Part shown: positions 28,101-43,100 of the stretch, piece by piece
Position numbering within the stretch: position 1 is the first letter of the stretch
Layout of the letters: each line of letters starts with the position of its first letter
Assembly (NCBI GenBank): GCA_905221615.1
Contig: CAJNDT010000493.1
Coordinates: forward strand, 1-64,000
Source of the DNA: Symbiodinium sp. CCMP2592
Lineage: Eukaryota > Sar > Dinophyceae > Suessiales > Symbiodiniaceae
Length of the DNA stretch: 64,000 bases
Reading direction: 5' to 3'
The notes under the pieces: model-generated
The model's database searches: none
What the model saw: the letters and a program-made list of their open reading frames with translations, nothing else
What the model was told of the DNA's origin: nothing
Translations under genes and position numbers: made by a program

Positions 28101-31100
28101 TCTCAGGGCTGAGGGCTTTTAGGCTTCGGCCCTTCCTCACGTGATACTTAGACTAGGGTGTTGGGATGAACATACCATTCTGGGCTCGTAATCGGAACCC
28201 TAAGTAAGGGTATTGGTAATCATTTAGGGGCCCTCCTTCCATCTGGGTTTTAGGGTTTGGGGTTCGGGGCTTAGGTGGTTTAGCTCTGGGGGTTTTACAG
28301 TCTTAGGTTTGATTGCCCTTTCCTATGTAGGGCGCATGTAAGGGCTTTAGTAGTTAGCAGTAAGGTTTTGGGATATCTAGATCCAACATGTTCTGTCGCT
28401 CTGGCTGCTGGCTCAAACAAGGATCGGCGACGGCATCTCGACAACCGTCTACACCAGCGTTTTCACATAAGCTCTAGAGGTAGGCTTTTTTTCGCACGGG
28501 TACATTTTGAAAAAACACGCTGAACCTCTAAGCCCGATATCTGAAATCGGTCCTGAGATCATAAGCTTCGCATGCAAGTCCGTGATCCAAACCCCATACG
28601 TACGCCCGTTACCCTCAAACCTAAGCCTGTAACATGTGCCCTTTCAGAACCCTGTGTGATTCCTTGAGAACAAGGCTAAGAATAGGGGGCCTTGATAATT
28701 GGAATGGGGTTTGGGGCCCGTTACACTATAAGTATAATCAGAACCCCCAAAACCCTATTCTAGTAAGGTCCCTATACTATCTCCCCTGTCTGAGTGGAGA
28801 TGCCTCGAGCAGGCGGTCGGCGCATTCCTGCAAGACGCGCATCACGCCGTCAGCCTCAGGACTGTTTCTTGGCATCGCTAGGGTTGGGTTTTTGGGGTTA
28901 GGGTTTAGGGTTGCTTTTCAAAGCAGGGCCTTTTTGACGAGCATCAGTCAGGGGGCCTCTGGCTTTAACCTAAGGTCTAGAGTCTAGAGTTTGTTAGTGT
29001 AGAGTTCAGATAGATGGGATGTGGGCCGTCGATCTTGGGGCAGAGGGAGCACCGCAGTTGACGGAACGACGTTGCTCTCCAGTCCCTGAAGCTCCAGAAA
29101 AATCTGATTCTGGGAGTCAGGGTTCATCAGCTTCAGGGAACGGGCTGTGAACTAACTTTGGGTTTGAGACTTAAGGACGTCTGCTGTGATATTCAATCTT
29201 GCTGTGTACAGGTGTTGTGTTTACAACGCAGTACGAAACCCCAAACTCCTGAAACCTTGAAGCCCAAAACTGTACAATCCTAAACCCTAAACCCCACGAA
29301 CCCCAACCCCAAAACCCCTAACCCTGAAACCTAACACCCTAACCACTCGGCGTCCCACACATCTGATCCCTTAACCCTATTTTCTACAAGGATACTAGTT
29401 GAAGGAGCATGAGACTTAGCAAGTACGGTTCTAAGCACCTCATTTGGGGTCATAAAGTAATGATAAGCCTACTTACCTGATAGTACTCCGCGTTACGAAA
29501 ACCCATGATATATTTGAAGAAACCCTAAACACGGAGCCCCAACAAAGACCTAGGTTTTTCAGCCAAAAGCCTTTCGCTGTCCTTCAACTCTGTACCTTAA
29601 TGACCCTTGTAATCCAGACACCGTAAAGAACTCCGAATCAGTTCCCGAGGTCCTGAGCCGCTACAGCTTTGATGGATTTTTCAATCGGTGTCGACGTTTT
29701 TGCTGCATAGAAACCCCTGGCAATCCCTTGCGCTCTTGCTTTCCGAGCCGCCGTGTCCGTGCATGACAGAGCCAAGCGGTCGCAGGCAGCGTGGAGCATC
29801 TTGCACCAATCGGGGCTCCATTTTTGAAGGCCTGGCTGCCCGGCTTTTTGGGGTTCAGAGAATTGTCGGATTTGGAGTTCTACTTTAAACCATCAAAACC
29901 TACTTGTTTGTAGGGTCCGCATAATAAGAAACTGCAGAACAGTAGGCTGTGGTAGTTTATGGTAAGGTTTAAAGCTTGTAAGAAGGCACCTACTACCCTC
30001 CAGATATCACTGTTTCTCCCGGAGCTGCCAAACTCAATGCAACCCTCGGCAATAATGCAACAGGTTCCAGGAATCTCCTGGCGACTGTGTACACGAAAGA
30101 GCGAAGAAGACTACTTCGAATACCCAGAGACTCCAATACGCCTTAATTAACGAATATTCCTTAAATCACATAAGGGATCCTACTATAATTTAAGTTATAT
30201 TCCTTAATGAAGGCATATTGGAGTCTTACGGTATGGACGCCTGCTGTAATCATCATTCCAAGACCGAGAGGGACCGTTATTGTGGTGAGAACAAATCAAG
30301 CATTAGTGCAAAGACGACTGTTCCAGAGTCAGGGCTTTCGGCTATACTGAACTACAACTTTCTTTATAACACACTACGATATACCATAATATACTATACC
30401 CCCTGTAGTACATACATATATATATATATATATATATGTACATATATACACACACAGGTACACATACACATATATACCTATACATATACACACATATACA
30501 TATATACATGTATTCATATATATATATATATATATATATATACAAACATACATATGCATATACATGGTGTGCCAGGGTTTGGCACTTTCAGGGTTTTCGG
30601 GGGGGCGGGGGCTGTCCTCCAGCATCGCCGCGGCTCAGGCGATCGAGGAGCTCGTAGCCCTGCGGAGTAGGTGGGCCCTTTAAGGGCTCCGCTAAGGGTT
30701 CCTTTAAGGGCTCCTTTAAGGGTTCCTTTAAGGGTTCCTTTAAGGGATCCTTTACTAGCTAAAAGGGGAGTTATGAGGGAAGGATCCCTTAAGGGTTCGA
30801 TATGACGGGCTCTTTTGCGGGATCCTCCAAGGGTTCTAGACTACGGGTTTTAGGACGTGCTGAAAGGATCATGGGTTTAGGGTTAAGGGTGGGGCTCCTT
30901 TGTGGCTTTGCTGAAGGGGTGAGGCTTGTGTTGCTTTTCCTGCGGGAAGACACGATTGATTGCTCTTGTTTCACGTGTGAAACTTCACCCCGGGTCGCCC
31001 ATGCAGCGAAGCAGTTGTTCCTTTGGCTGTGTTGTCCCGTTCTGGAAGACTTGTTGGCCCTCGCCAATTCCTAATCGAGCGAAGGGCGGATAGGGGAGTT

Positions 31101-34100
31101 TGTTACTTTGTGGTTTCGGATTTTTTTGGAAGAGATTCTTGTTTTTCTCTGGATTTCCTGTTGTTCACTGCACGAAGGCATGCTCACTTCCCTTTTTGTA
31201 ATATGGAATGTGTCCTTAGTTTCCTTCGATAGCCTTAATCTCAACCTCCCGGCTTGTTCATTAAGGCATCAAGGGAAGACGATGACCAGCGGACCAAACT
31301 ATCGCAGCAACGTCCGACACCCAGTTCGTGCAACTTGAAACCCCCCAAACCCGAAGCTCGATGTCACCGAATTCCAGCTTCCAAAGCCTGCTGCAGAGAG
31401 AGGTCGTGTCTTGAGACCATCAGATCTTCTAGGATCATGCAGATCAGGTTGAGCAGCTCATCACCTAAAGTGGAGATGAGCTTCTGGTTTTTGCAGGGAG
31501 CTTCGGGGCATGTTGGACCCATTCAAGGTAGTTTTCATTATCATATGCCCTGAGGGATTCCGGGGCTTGGTGTGTTGGGCTTTTTGAATCAGAGGGGGTG
31601 GCAGTTATCTTGTGTAGAGGAGGGTCCTACACTACACACGACCCACGAAAGGACTCTGAGTTTCCTCAAACTTCGCATGCCTTCGGCTTGAACAACTGAC
31701 CCCAGATGTTCGGTTGGACCCCCTAAGCCCTAAACCCCTTAACCCGAAACCCAAAGAGACTCCCAAACCCCTTAATCAAGGACTATTCCTCAAGGTTCCT
31801 GAAAAGGATCTGTAAGGGTTCTATAAGATGATTCAGGAATATACCTCAAATCGTAGTAGGATCCCTACTATTTCTTTTGTACATGTCTATTATTCAGGGA
31901 TATTGGAATCTCTGGGGACTTGCGATGCTTGAAGCGCACCGCTCACTGCCCGATAGACACGCAATAGCAAGATACCACTTTCCTCATTATCCAGTCTTCC
32001 TAAAGACCTCAGAATGCTCACGAAACGCTGCACTGCAGAGCGAAGGATTTGAGCTTTGGAGCTTCGTGCTGAATGTTGTCGGTTTGGGCACTCTAAACCC
32101 TAAACCCGATCGCCAAGACCCAGTTAGCCAGCTTCCCAGCAACAAAAAGGTGTATACCCCTCGGCGGTTATGCAGGGGTTGCACTCCAAAAGCGTCAACG
32201 GTTACTTACTCGACTACCTCAAGTCGAAACGTTAAGCTTCCCTTTCTGGATCTGTCTAAAAGCACCCCCAACACCGAGAACTGGGCGTCCCAGATTCGAG
32301 GGATCTGTGCGTTCGGCTAAGCTCCTGGCAGGGGCTTCTGGCTTCAGGTGGTGGTACAGAGGCTTTGATTCGTCAAATATGACAATCTGGGCGGGGGGTT
32401 GTACACCACTTAAAGGCTCATGGGACTTAGTAAGGTTATAAGTAGGTTATAAGTAGGATAACCCCACTTAGGGGACTTATAACCCCAATTCTAACCTACT
32501 TACTAAGTCCCCTGATCCTTTAAGTATGACTGATAGTGAAGTCGCAGACTCGTTAGGGTCTGGGTTGATGCCTTGAACCCGGGGTCAGGTTTTCGGGTTT
32601 GGGGCATAGCGATCAAGTATTCATGCAAGACCCAGAGATTGACTAGAGCAATAATGCAGGGGCCTGAATAATGAGATTGAGGTTTTGAGGGTTTCAGTTT
32701 TGTTAAGAAACCAGAGAACAATAGGGAATGAGATCACGAATTACTCAGGCTCCTATACTCGCGCTTCCTTTTCGGTTCTCTAAGAAGTAAGAGGGCCTTT
32801 CTAATCTTTGTAAAGTAAGCCAACAGAGAAATAACGAAAGCAGACCGGGGACTGTGTATGGATGTATTAGTATTACTACTACTTCTTCAGACCAACTTAC
32901 ACAACATCTCACGTAATTGGAAGCATCTTCCTTATTGCAGACAGCTGGGTTCTTTGTGTTGGGGTTTACGGATTTCAGGCCATCATTCCAGCTCAACACG
33001 CTGCAAGCCGAGACTCTCGCATGGAATTTCGATAGTAAGGATTTCGGACAACTACCGCAAGTTTCAGGCCCTAACGAGCACTTATACTACACTGCACCCG
33101 AAAACACTGTTCTAGTTTTGAAGGCCCCTATATTGGACAGCTGCTCTGCGGGCGCCACGATCATCCAAAAATCAGAAATTGCACACATGTTCTTCAACCC
33201 ACAGCACGCAGCAAGTCATGCAAGTAGCCTGCCACGAAGGCTGAAATGATCGGCCCATGTTGTTTGCATGTGTATGTCTGCGAAAGAACATCAAGGGGTA
33301 GAATAACAACGACCTCAAACACACGAAGCTCCAGTCGGGGTCTCCGAACCCTGAACCTTTGCACCATCCCAAGAATACACGCACATACTGCAAGTGGTCT
33401 AAAGCCCTACAACCCCCTAATGGAGCGGTCATAGAAACCCTCACCGGAACCTTAGTCTCATCAACGAGGCCCACCTCAGCTGGTCTTCCATAGCCACATC
33501 CAGCATCCTTTGTTGCAGGCGGGATGCTCTTTGGTCTGCCTTTGGCAGCTCTCTGCGTTGCTTGAACCGTTCAGGGTTTAGAGCTTGGTGCAACCATGGT
33601 GATCACAAATACAGTGCCATCGTCCTAAGCCGGAGCTTCCAGAACGTCCGTGCTACCAGCAGCGAGGTCTAAACTGCTTGAAGCTTCTGAGTGCTGAGGC
33701 CTTCCTGCTGGGTTCATGTTAATGGATTCAGTTTAAGTCACCACGATCAGGAAACCATATTATGTGGTGGAGGTCCCTGTTCTGGCAACTGATACTCTGC
33801 TGGGTTGAGGTTGCGCTGTTCAAACATCGTGCGATGTCTTCTCTGCTGTGCCGGCTTCGGGTGTGCGCGGGCATGCAGTTCCTCGGTCCTCGTTGATGGC
33901 GACCCCGGAAACAGCTGCACTAGAGCATAGAGAGGTCGTTTGCACTCCTTAAGTAGGTAAAGGGTTTTGTAAACCGAACTACCCTGCACGTTTTGCACAC
34001 TATCGAGCATTAACGACTACTCCTGGCACCATGGCACTCACACTAAAAAAGTCGGCATCCGTGCGCATCATCAGCTACTTGTACTGCCCACCGAGTACTG

Positions 34101-37100
34101 TCCGAAGCGCAGTTCCCCGTTATTGTTTTGATCCCCTCTCAGCTGCTCAACCCTGTTGACGAACTAACAGGACGATGCACCTTTTTCACAGTCCTGGGCC
34201 ATGATATAGTGCAACGATGTTGGGACAACAAAGGGAGGCTGCTACTAAGCATTCAGATCCCTACACGTACCTCGCTGTCAGGTTGAGGTCTCTGAGGGGC
34301 TGACTATCCTGGCCCAGGAAAAGGACAACCTTTCAACTTACATTGCGATTGTATCAGTCCCAAAAGGTTAAAGGTTCCCTAATATACGGGCCTTAGTAAT
34401 TAGAATAAGGTTTTGGGGCCCATCATGCTAGAAATACAATAAGGAAACCCCAAAACAGCATTGGTAATTATTTAGGGCCCTATACGAAACCCCTATAGTA
34501 ACCCTTCTAGTACTCTTTATATGCCTTTTAAAGGTCAAAAGATTCCCTACACTCTTCTTGGCCCGGCGCAGAATGTCGCGCTTCCAGCGAACTGACTCCA
34601 AGCGCCTGGGAGCTCATGTGCTTAAGGCTGGCTCTACTTAAAGGTTCATGGGACATAGTAAGTAGGTTATAATTGGGGTTATAAGTCCCCTAAGTGGGGT
34701 TACCCTACTTATATAACCTACTTATGACCTTACTTACTAAGTCCCAGGAGCCTTTAAGTACTGATCCCGTCCCTAGGGATCCTTTAGGGTTTAGGGTTTA
34801 GGTTTTGGGGTTTAGGGTAACTTTGGGTGTCGATTTCAACTGTCCATCAACATTTTTTTGTACTTAGGGCCGTATGTTGAAGAATCAAGGGAAATAAAGA
34901 ATGATCCCAAATCGATCCCTAGTGCAGGCTTCTTGAAATCATTCACACCGAAGGCCAGATTTGGAGGATCATGGGACTTGGTAGCTTGAAGGGTTCTTTC
35001 GAGGGCTCCTTAAAAGGTTCCACAAGCGATCTAGATGTGTTAGGGTTAAGTTAGGGCTAGGAGTCAACTTGGAGGATCACAGGACATAGTAAGGTTGTAA
35101 GTGCCTTAACTGAGGCTGTAAGTAATCACAAAACCGGTTAACCAAATAGTTGTCCTTATTGCTAGAAGACCTGAACAGTTAATGCCAATTTGTCCTAGCG
35201 ATAGAAGATGTAGCTGCAGGGAACGTGCGGGTTCTCGTGTCGAACCTCAAGCAGCCGAACATCCGGCCGTGAGCCTGCTTTGTGGAGCTCCACCACTTTC
35301 CAGCACGGCGCTTGAAGGTGGTGGCAGTAAGGGACCTGTGCTTCTGCTCTGGCAAGTCGTGCCAACACGGGCAATGGGGTACATCAGCAGGCTCCGAGGA
35401 ATCCAGGCCAGCTGACAAGAGATGTTCCAACATGAAGCGAGACACGTCGTCATCGGACCATAAGATGCCAAACGTGTTCTCGTGAACGATATCATGTCGT
35501 TCCTGTCGTGCTGTGTTGTGGCATACAAGTGCAATCATGACAAACCAAACTTTGTCACCCTCGGGGCCAGGTGGAGTCCGCAGACCCACTGACCCCAAGT
35601 CCGGAAAGTGCATGATGAGGCTCGCCAGTAATGAGTCAACCTTGGGCAAGATTCAATCGCCACCTTATAAGAACGTGCTGATTGCCAAGGCACCTGTACG
35701 AAATCCCGAGGAGCTATCCTAAGCTCTCAACCCCGTCCTCCAAACTCTAAACTCTACACCCTTTCCCTCTGAACTCCAAACCCTTGGCGCTGCCCTTTCC
35801 TGTGACTCTGAACTTAACTCAAAACTAAAGTCTCAACCTTCTCCCCTAAACCCTATACCCTAAATCCCACGGTGCCCTCCTGCGGAGGTCCAAAATTTTG
35901 CCCATGGAGAAGGGATCGTCGCGGCTGTGGAAGATGCCAAAAGCCAAGCCTTATAGCGAGTTCAGAGCCTAGGGTTGGGGCTGTAAGGGCTTTGAGGCCT
36001 TGGGGGTTTCAGGATCGTGGCTCTTCGGGTTTATATTGGGCAGGCTGGAAATCTGGCGTAGCTCCTAGGGCCGCAGCCACACCCCAGTCAAAGCCACAAC
36101 CCGGGCTTAGGCCTTGAGGCTCTGCGTTTAGCGGTTTAGGGTTTAGGGGATGTAGCGTAGTTGCTGGGTTCATAAGCCTCCAAAAGTGTAAACTTTCAAC
36201 CTTTTGGTGGGGTACTACTATCCCAAAAAGTGTACAGTGTATACCACTCAGCTACTAAGGTAGAATTTAAATGGGCCTTTAGGGTCTAGGGCCTTTAGAG
36301 TGCGAAAGCTTGACCCTAAGAGTTGAGAGTCTAGGGGAATGGGGCTTCAGAGTCTAAGACTTTGGGATGTCTTAGAAGGGGCCCCCCCACCCTGTAATAG
36401 TGACTATAAGGCTATTTTAGGACTATATTAGGGCCCTATTCTATTCCCATTATACCACTATTACAGGGTGGGGGCCCCTTCTAAGGGATGTCGGACTCCT
36501 GGGTTGAAGGATCCCGGAGTGATTAGAGTAGGCTTTGGGGATATTATATTGTAGTTGTAACAAGGAGCCAACCCTAAAATAGTATTGGTAGCATTTTAGT
36601 GCCCCTGTATTACATCACTTGAGCTTGCAAGCTCCACGTTTAGGGTTTAGGATTGCCAGATACCCTCGGACCAGGTTCCTGCCAGTCGTTACTACTGTTG
36701 ATGATCTAAATCATTACCTTAAGGACCCTAAACTATGGGAATTACGGCATACTCCTTATTACGGGTAATGCAGGATTTGTATCATCAACCGTACTAACAC
36801 AAATCCCAAGGCCTAAACCCTTCGGGAAGTCGACCCTTTCGCACCCGAGCCAGGAGGCTCCTCTTGACTCTTTAACTACTCAGCCTCCCCCTGCTTTTAC
36901 AAAAAATGCCCGATGCTGACCCTACCTACTAAGCAAGTCTACTCACCGTCCGTTATGACACGGAAACAGCTCGCATGACTCGTCTTACTAGCCTTATCAA
37001 TCTACAATGTCGGAATGCATCCAAGCAGAACCTGCCTTCTAACTGCCAGTGATCAAAATAGGCTTTGGGGTCTGTTGGACTATAGCATTATGTGGACTAT

Positions 37101-40100
37101 CAGGGGACACCTAGCTTTATGGAGGCTTCTCTAGTAGGTTCTGTCGGTTTTTCTCTTGTGTACATGTTCGACCCGTCCGCAGCAGGTCAGGGGCTCAACC
37201 TAAGGCGTACCCCAACTGTCTGCGAGCACACGCTGAGCTCAGGACACTCGGAATCGTGGTCCGGGTACTGGCCTGTGTTCAGCATGCTGGGGGTTTCCGA
37301 ATAGAGGGGAGCCTAAAATAGTACCCTAAATAGTAGGACTCTTATTATAAGGACCCCAAAATAAGGTACCCTTATTTTCGGAAACTCTCTGCGTGCACCC
37401 GAACATGCCAGAGCTTAGTGGGAGGAGGACCAAGCAGGCCTCGTGGGCCCGAGACGCCTTTCAAGGTCCCGTTGTCATGTTTGGCTCAGGGTTTAGAGTT
37501 TAGGGTTTAGGGGTTTAGGGGTTCAGGGTTTAGGGGTTTAGGGGTTTAGGGTTTAGGGGTTTAGGCAGTATCTGACCGAGACTTGGGGCTTTTGAAAATC
37601 TGCAGGCTAGCTGAAGTCGATGCCCCACCCAATGCCCTAGTTCGACCATATGCGCGACCGAGCTATACAGTGTTCTGTACTGCATAGTGTAAGGATCCAA
37701 GTAAAATCTCGTCAACACCTACTGTCCTAAAAAGATCATAGTCCCACATCAGCCCCCAATCTCTGAAGGTCCTTCTTTGACTCGTAACCTCTAACCTCAA
37801 AACCAAGCAGTGCCAACGCCGGCGGCCTTTGCAAGCTTCGCAGAGGGAGAAGAGGTCGCTTCCACCGTGGACGTGCCTTGCTAGATTATGGCAATCAAAC
37901 ATCGCAACTTAGCTGTCTCTTAAGGGTTGTAGTCACCAGACGTGAAACTTGTTTCCAAGGTCGCCTAAGTCCACCCTTCGAGGCGCAGTTTCGACCGCTC
38001 CGGGACGAAGATTGCTTACTTAGCCCAAGACACGTTAAACCTTTTCAATTATGGTAGGATTATACAAGTACATAAAACCCAGAAGGTTAAAGTTAAAGGC
38101 TACCTACTCAGCTTCTAAGGGAGTCTTCGCCTGCTCCAGGCTGTCCTTGCCGTAGACTTTCTTCACATCAGAGGCATAGATGGCCGCTTTGCCCGAGTAT
38201 GCAAACTTCAGGACTGCATGTCCAAAGAAGGGGATTGCCACCGAACCCCTGGGCTCGTACACGAGCTGCTCCCAGAAGCCGGGGCCGAGGGAGGTGGAAC
38301 AGCCGCTGGCTCTGAGGAACCTTTCCGTTCCCAAGAGCAGGCGGCCTGACTTGCCTCCGGCAAACTTCAAGGCAAATTGGTAGATGCAGGGCATGCAAGC
38401 TGCACACGGTGGTTTGCTCGCAAGGGTGGCTCCGGCTTGTCTTGTTGCGAAGCAATGCTGTGCACTCTTCTCAAGAGCTGAAGCTCAGTTTCCTGCTTTT
38501 GCAGCGTCGAGGGTTCTGGGGTGGCCTTTCGCATCGTGCTATGCAGGGACGATATTGACTATTTATGCGGACGTTATTGCGACTTCTTCGGACCCCCAAC
38601 AGTACGGCTTAGGGTTTAGAGCTGGGTTTGGGAGTGTTTTGGATAGGGTCTCATTACAGGCTTTTGTTCCTCTGCTTAGGAGAAGTTCAGACTCGTCTGT
38701 GTACTGATGACGATCCTACTCTTTTCTTCAGTGAAAGCCCTGCAAGCGGACCTCAATTCGCCTAAAGCCTCAACCCTGATATGCAAGCTTGTAACGGCAC
38801 CAAAAGCCCTGCAGCCCAAAATTAAATATGCTGAACCCTAAAATCTGATTACTAAAGCCCGAAATGCTAAACCCTGAAAGTAAACATACCAACCTCATAG
38901 AAACCGTACAGAAAAACTTGCAGCACCCCTTACAGGAACCCTTAAAGAAACCGTGAAACCCATCATCGAACCCCCCAGCAAACCCTACAAACCCTTTTAG
39001 AAACCCCTTAAATAGAGGACCGCAGACCTGAGTAGTCCCAGGAAGTTCTTCACGTCGTTGTACATGTGGGGCAGGTGGACCTCAGCTGCTGATGTTGTTG
39101 CTACGACTGGGAAAAGGGTTTCTGGTTTAACGTTTTTCAAAGGTTTACATGGATGCTAATCTTGTTGTTTAGTCATTTGGGGTTTAGGGGTCTGGGATTT
39201 GAGGCTTTAGGGTTTAGGGGGTCAGCGTCCAGAACTCTAGGGGTGTGGAGATGAAGGCTTGAGGGTTGCAGGCTTGAGTGCTCAGTGGTTTAGCTTAGGA
39301 ATGGTAGGGATTATAAAAGGAGGCGTCGTGCTCGTGCTTGTACTGCTCATGCTTAAAAGTTGCAGCCTGCACGGCGAGAAGGAACGCCGGAAGCAGCTCA
39401 ACTTTTAAAACAAAAACATGCAGGCCTCCCTCTTGCGTGTCACATACACATCTATATATGTATGTGTGTACATATGTGTGTGTATATATATATATATACA
39501 CGCACCCACACAGTTGCTGTTTGAGGAGACCAGGACTCACATTGTTTGTTGGTTAGGACTCATGGAGAAATTACGGCCGAACTGGTAAGCCCAAAGCTTG
39601 AAATCCCGAAACAGAAGCCGCCCATGTGCAGACCGAAACCATGATCCCAAAAGCCCAGCAACCCAGCTCTGAACCTTTATTGTCGGTCTGACCGTGACCG
39701 TCACATACTGAAGACCCTAAATCCCTAGATCCGAAAAGTCGAGCGAAACTCTAAGCCCCAAATTGCTAACCACCTTAAACTCTGCAAAACCATCTTTCAG
39801 AGCTTCTATCTTCAGTTTCGGGTAATATAGGGGCCTGAATTATTACCAATACTAGAATGGGGTTCCTTTAAGGGTTCCATTTAGATGGGTCTTTAAGGAT
39901 TACTACAAGGGGTACAAAAAGGGGTTTAGTATAGGCGCCTAAATAATTACCAATACTATGTATAAGTGTAGTACAATAGGCCCCAAAGCCTATTCTAATT
40001 ATTGAAGCCCCTATATTAGTCCAAGGAGCAGGGACAAAGTTCAATCCTCGTCCTCCGCTCTTGGTGTGGTCCTTGAAGCCCATCTGACCTTTCCCGCTGG

Positions 40101-43100
40101 GGCTTTTGTTAAGTTGTAAAGGAGTTTAACATCAGAGAACCTAGTAGGGATTGGATTTTGTTACGAAGCTCGATATCTGAAGCATATGATGTACGAGATA
40201 GGCTTCGGAATTCAGATCAACAACACAAGCTAAGGTTCGAGGAAGTGCAGTATGGTCTTCAAGCTCTGAGCCCAAAAGGTGTACACGTATCACCGGATTA
40301 CTGCGAAATCTTCGCCCAATCCCTAATCTTATAGCCACAAGCCCAAAATGCAGCAGAATGAAACATCTCAGTTTACGACAGTGTGGGGATCACTGGATCC
40401 TGTCACCTGCAGCCTCAACGCCTAGTTGCTGCATGTTCCTGCCTAAACTCCAGGTGAACCTGCGCGTGAGTTGTTCGCTCCGGTAGTAACAACTACATGC
40501 ACCCACAAAAGTCCTACTCCACTGGGAGTTGGTCCTTATAATAAGGATCCTAATATATAGGGTACTCCATTAGGGTCCCCTATTTTCGGAAACTCCCAGC
40601 TACTAAGCCTCGCCTCTCGGAAACCTTGAACCCTAAAGCCCTAAAACCGTGTCTCGTACTCACTGTTGGCTGGTGTTACGGACGGCCCAGCCTCGAGAGC
40701 CCCAAACCTGCTATACGACCCTAAAGAACACAAAGCCCTGAGTAAACTCCCTGCAAGCTTATACCCTACTAAACCTATACCCTAAGGGCTGAAACCGAAG
40801 CCATGCATGCCCAGCAGCACATTTTGCCAAGGTCCTCGCGGCTGACCCTGCAAGAAGCAAAGGGCTACGGCTTGGGTTTTCGGTTTCGGGGCTTTAGGGA
40901 CATATGCATCTTTGTTCATATGGGCTTTAGAGGCAGGTGTATATGTATACATACATAGATATATACGTATATATATATATATATATATATGTATATACAA
41001 ATAACACATACTTCTCTTTATCATTTTACAAATGTGTTGAACCCTTTCTCTGCAGAGTTTGGGAGATTTTAGGGCCTAGGGTTGGGTTGCTTCAGGGGTT
41101 CAGGATTTAGGGGCTTGAATATAGCGGCGATGACAATCGGAACTAGAGCTTTACGTAGTGAGGCCCCATAATCCCCCGCGCACCGATGCTTCAGCAAGCC
41201 GTTTCAGAAGGGACACGGCGGAACCCAAAGTTTCCAAACGGTCCCTTATGAAGGAAGGATTATGATAGGGTTGATGATGTACATCCTGCATTACCTATAA
41301 GAAGGGACATACACCATAATCCCCATAGATTAGGGTTCTTAAGGTAATGCAGGATTTATATCATCAACTGTCGGGATGCTGCTATGTGCACCCATGCCTG
41401 TCTCGGGTCGACATTGAGTGGTTGTCAAATTATGGTCCCTTCTTTGGGTCCTTACCATAATACGGCCCCTAACATTTAGGTTACCTCAAAAAGGGACCCT
41501 AATTTTGACAACCAGCCACATGAAGCCCCCCGAAATCCTCACAAACCCGAAGCCTGCAGCGCTTCAGCCCCAAGACCTGGATGACAAATCCACCGGGGGG
41601 CTTCTGTCCGCAGATCCTTCAGGTTTAAGGGTTCAGGGTTTAGGGAGATACTGCCCCCGATGCCCAACAGCGAAGAATACTAGCTTAAACGAACCACAAT
41701 GGTCTAAAAAGTTGAGATAGAAGAGCCAACCCAAGCCGTCGAAACAAAAGCCCGAACTCCAACTACTTAGGGAACTTCTTAACGACACCGAGAACTGCCA
41801 AGAGCCCCTCAATCAAGGAACACGTCTCTTACATTATGCAGGACTTCGAAATATGGCAGTTTCCGAATCTAGGAGGACCCTAAAATAGTACCCTAAATAG
41901 TAGGATCCTTATTATCGGCCCCAAAATAAGGTACCCCCTAATTTTGGGAAACTCCCATATGCTTGCTCTGCGACTAGGGGAATTGGAAGCCTCCGGGTCC
42001 TGCAGTCACTGAAAGAAACTCGTTCTGAAACCAGTATAAATATCGTAGACTATAGAACCTTAGGAAGCCATAAGAATAGGGGAGTACATAGGGGATAAAA
42101 ACCGTAGACTACAGGTTTAGGGTTTAGGTTTTGGGTTTAGGGTTTATAGAACCTTAGGAAGTCATCAGAACATCCTGATCAAGCCCCTCGTGCCGCTCTT
42201 GATGGCTGCCAGGGTGCTTGCCCACTTCCCACATGACCCGCCACATCTCGTCGGCGTTTCCCGATGCCAAGAAAGCCAGGTAGCCTGCAACCAGAGACTC
42301 CTAAATTCAGAGTTTTTGAGAACGACCATAGCCTTCAAATACCCTTACTTAGGAAATGCTCCTGAAGCCGTGATCTAAAGCCCTGGATTGCTGAATCTCG
42401 TACAGAAAACCAGGAACATATCGTAGCTTTGGTGAGAATCCGGCCCAGATTCCCGGCATAATCCAAAAAGTAGATCCCTCTATGGGGGTTCCTATAAAGT
42501 AACCTTAGTAGTATAGGGCCCCAAAACTAGGGGATCTACTTTCTAGATCCTCCCGGGGGTCTGGGGGTGCGTGGTGACCTTGGCCTGCCCGAAACCCGGA
42601 ACTCTGATCCACTTACCTTTGGTTAGCAGGGAATGGAGGAATGGTACTGTTGATGATCTAAATCCTGCATTACCTTAAGGACCCTAAACTGTGGGAATTA
42701 TGGTATATTCCTTATTATGGGTAGTGCAGGATTTATATCACCAACCGTAGTGATAGTAGTTAAAATTGTACCCCATTTCTCCATTCCCTACTAACCAAAG
42801 GTAGATCCAGAATTCTTCGAGACCCCAAGATGACTTGGCTAAGGAGCCGGTTTACGGTTTAGGGTCTGGTGGGTTAGGTTTTCGTAACAATATGTATTAT
42901 GGTAATTATAGTAACAATACGAATAAAACTAATAATACCAATAATACTACTAATACTGATAATAATACTAATACTAACAATACTAATAAAGCTTGGGGCT
43001 TAGGGTTTCGGTTTGCAAGATCCCTGAGGACAAATCCTCAAACCCTGGAACCCCCACCAAGAACCCTGACAGGCAAACTACACTACGGTTGCTTCGCAAA

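Noticed and set aside
30218-30670. 150-codon open frame rich in Tyr/Ile/His
   Set aside because: Translation of a TA/CATA microsatellite.
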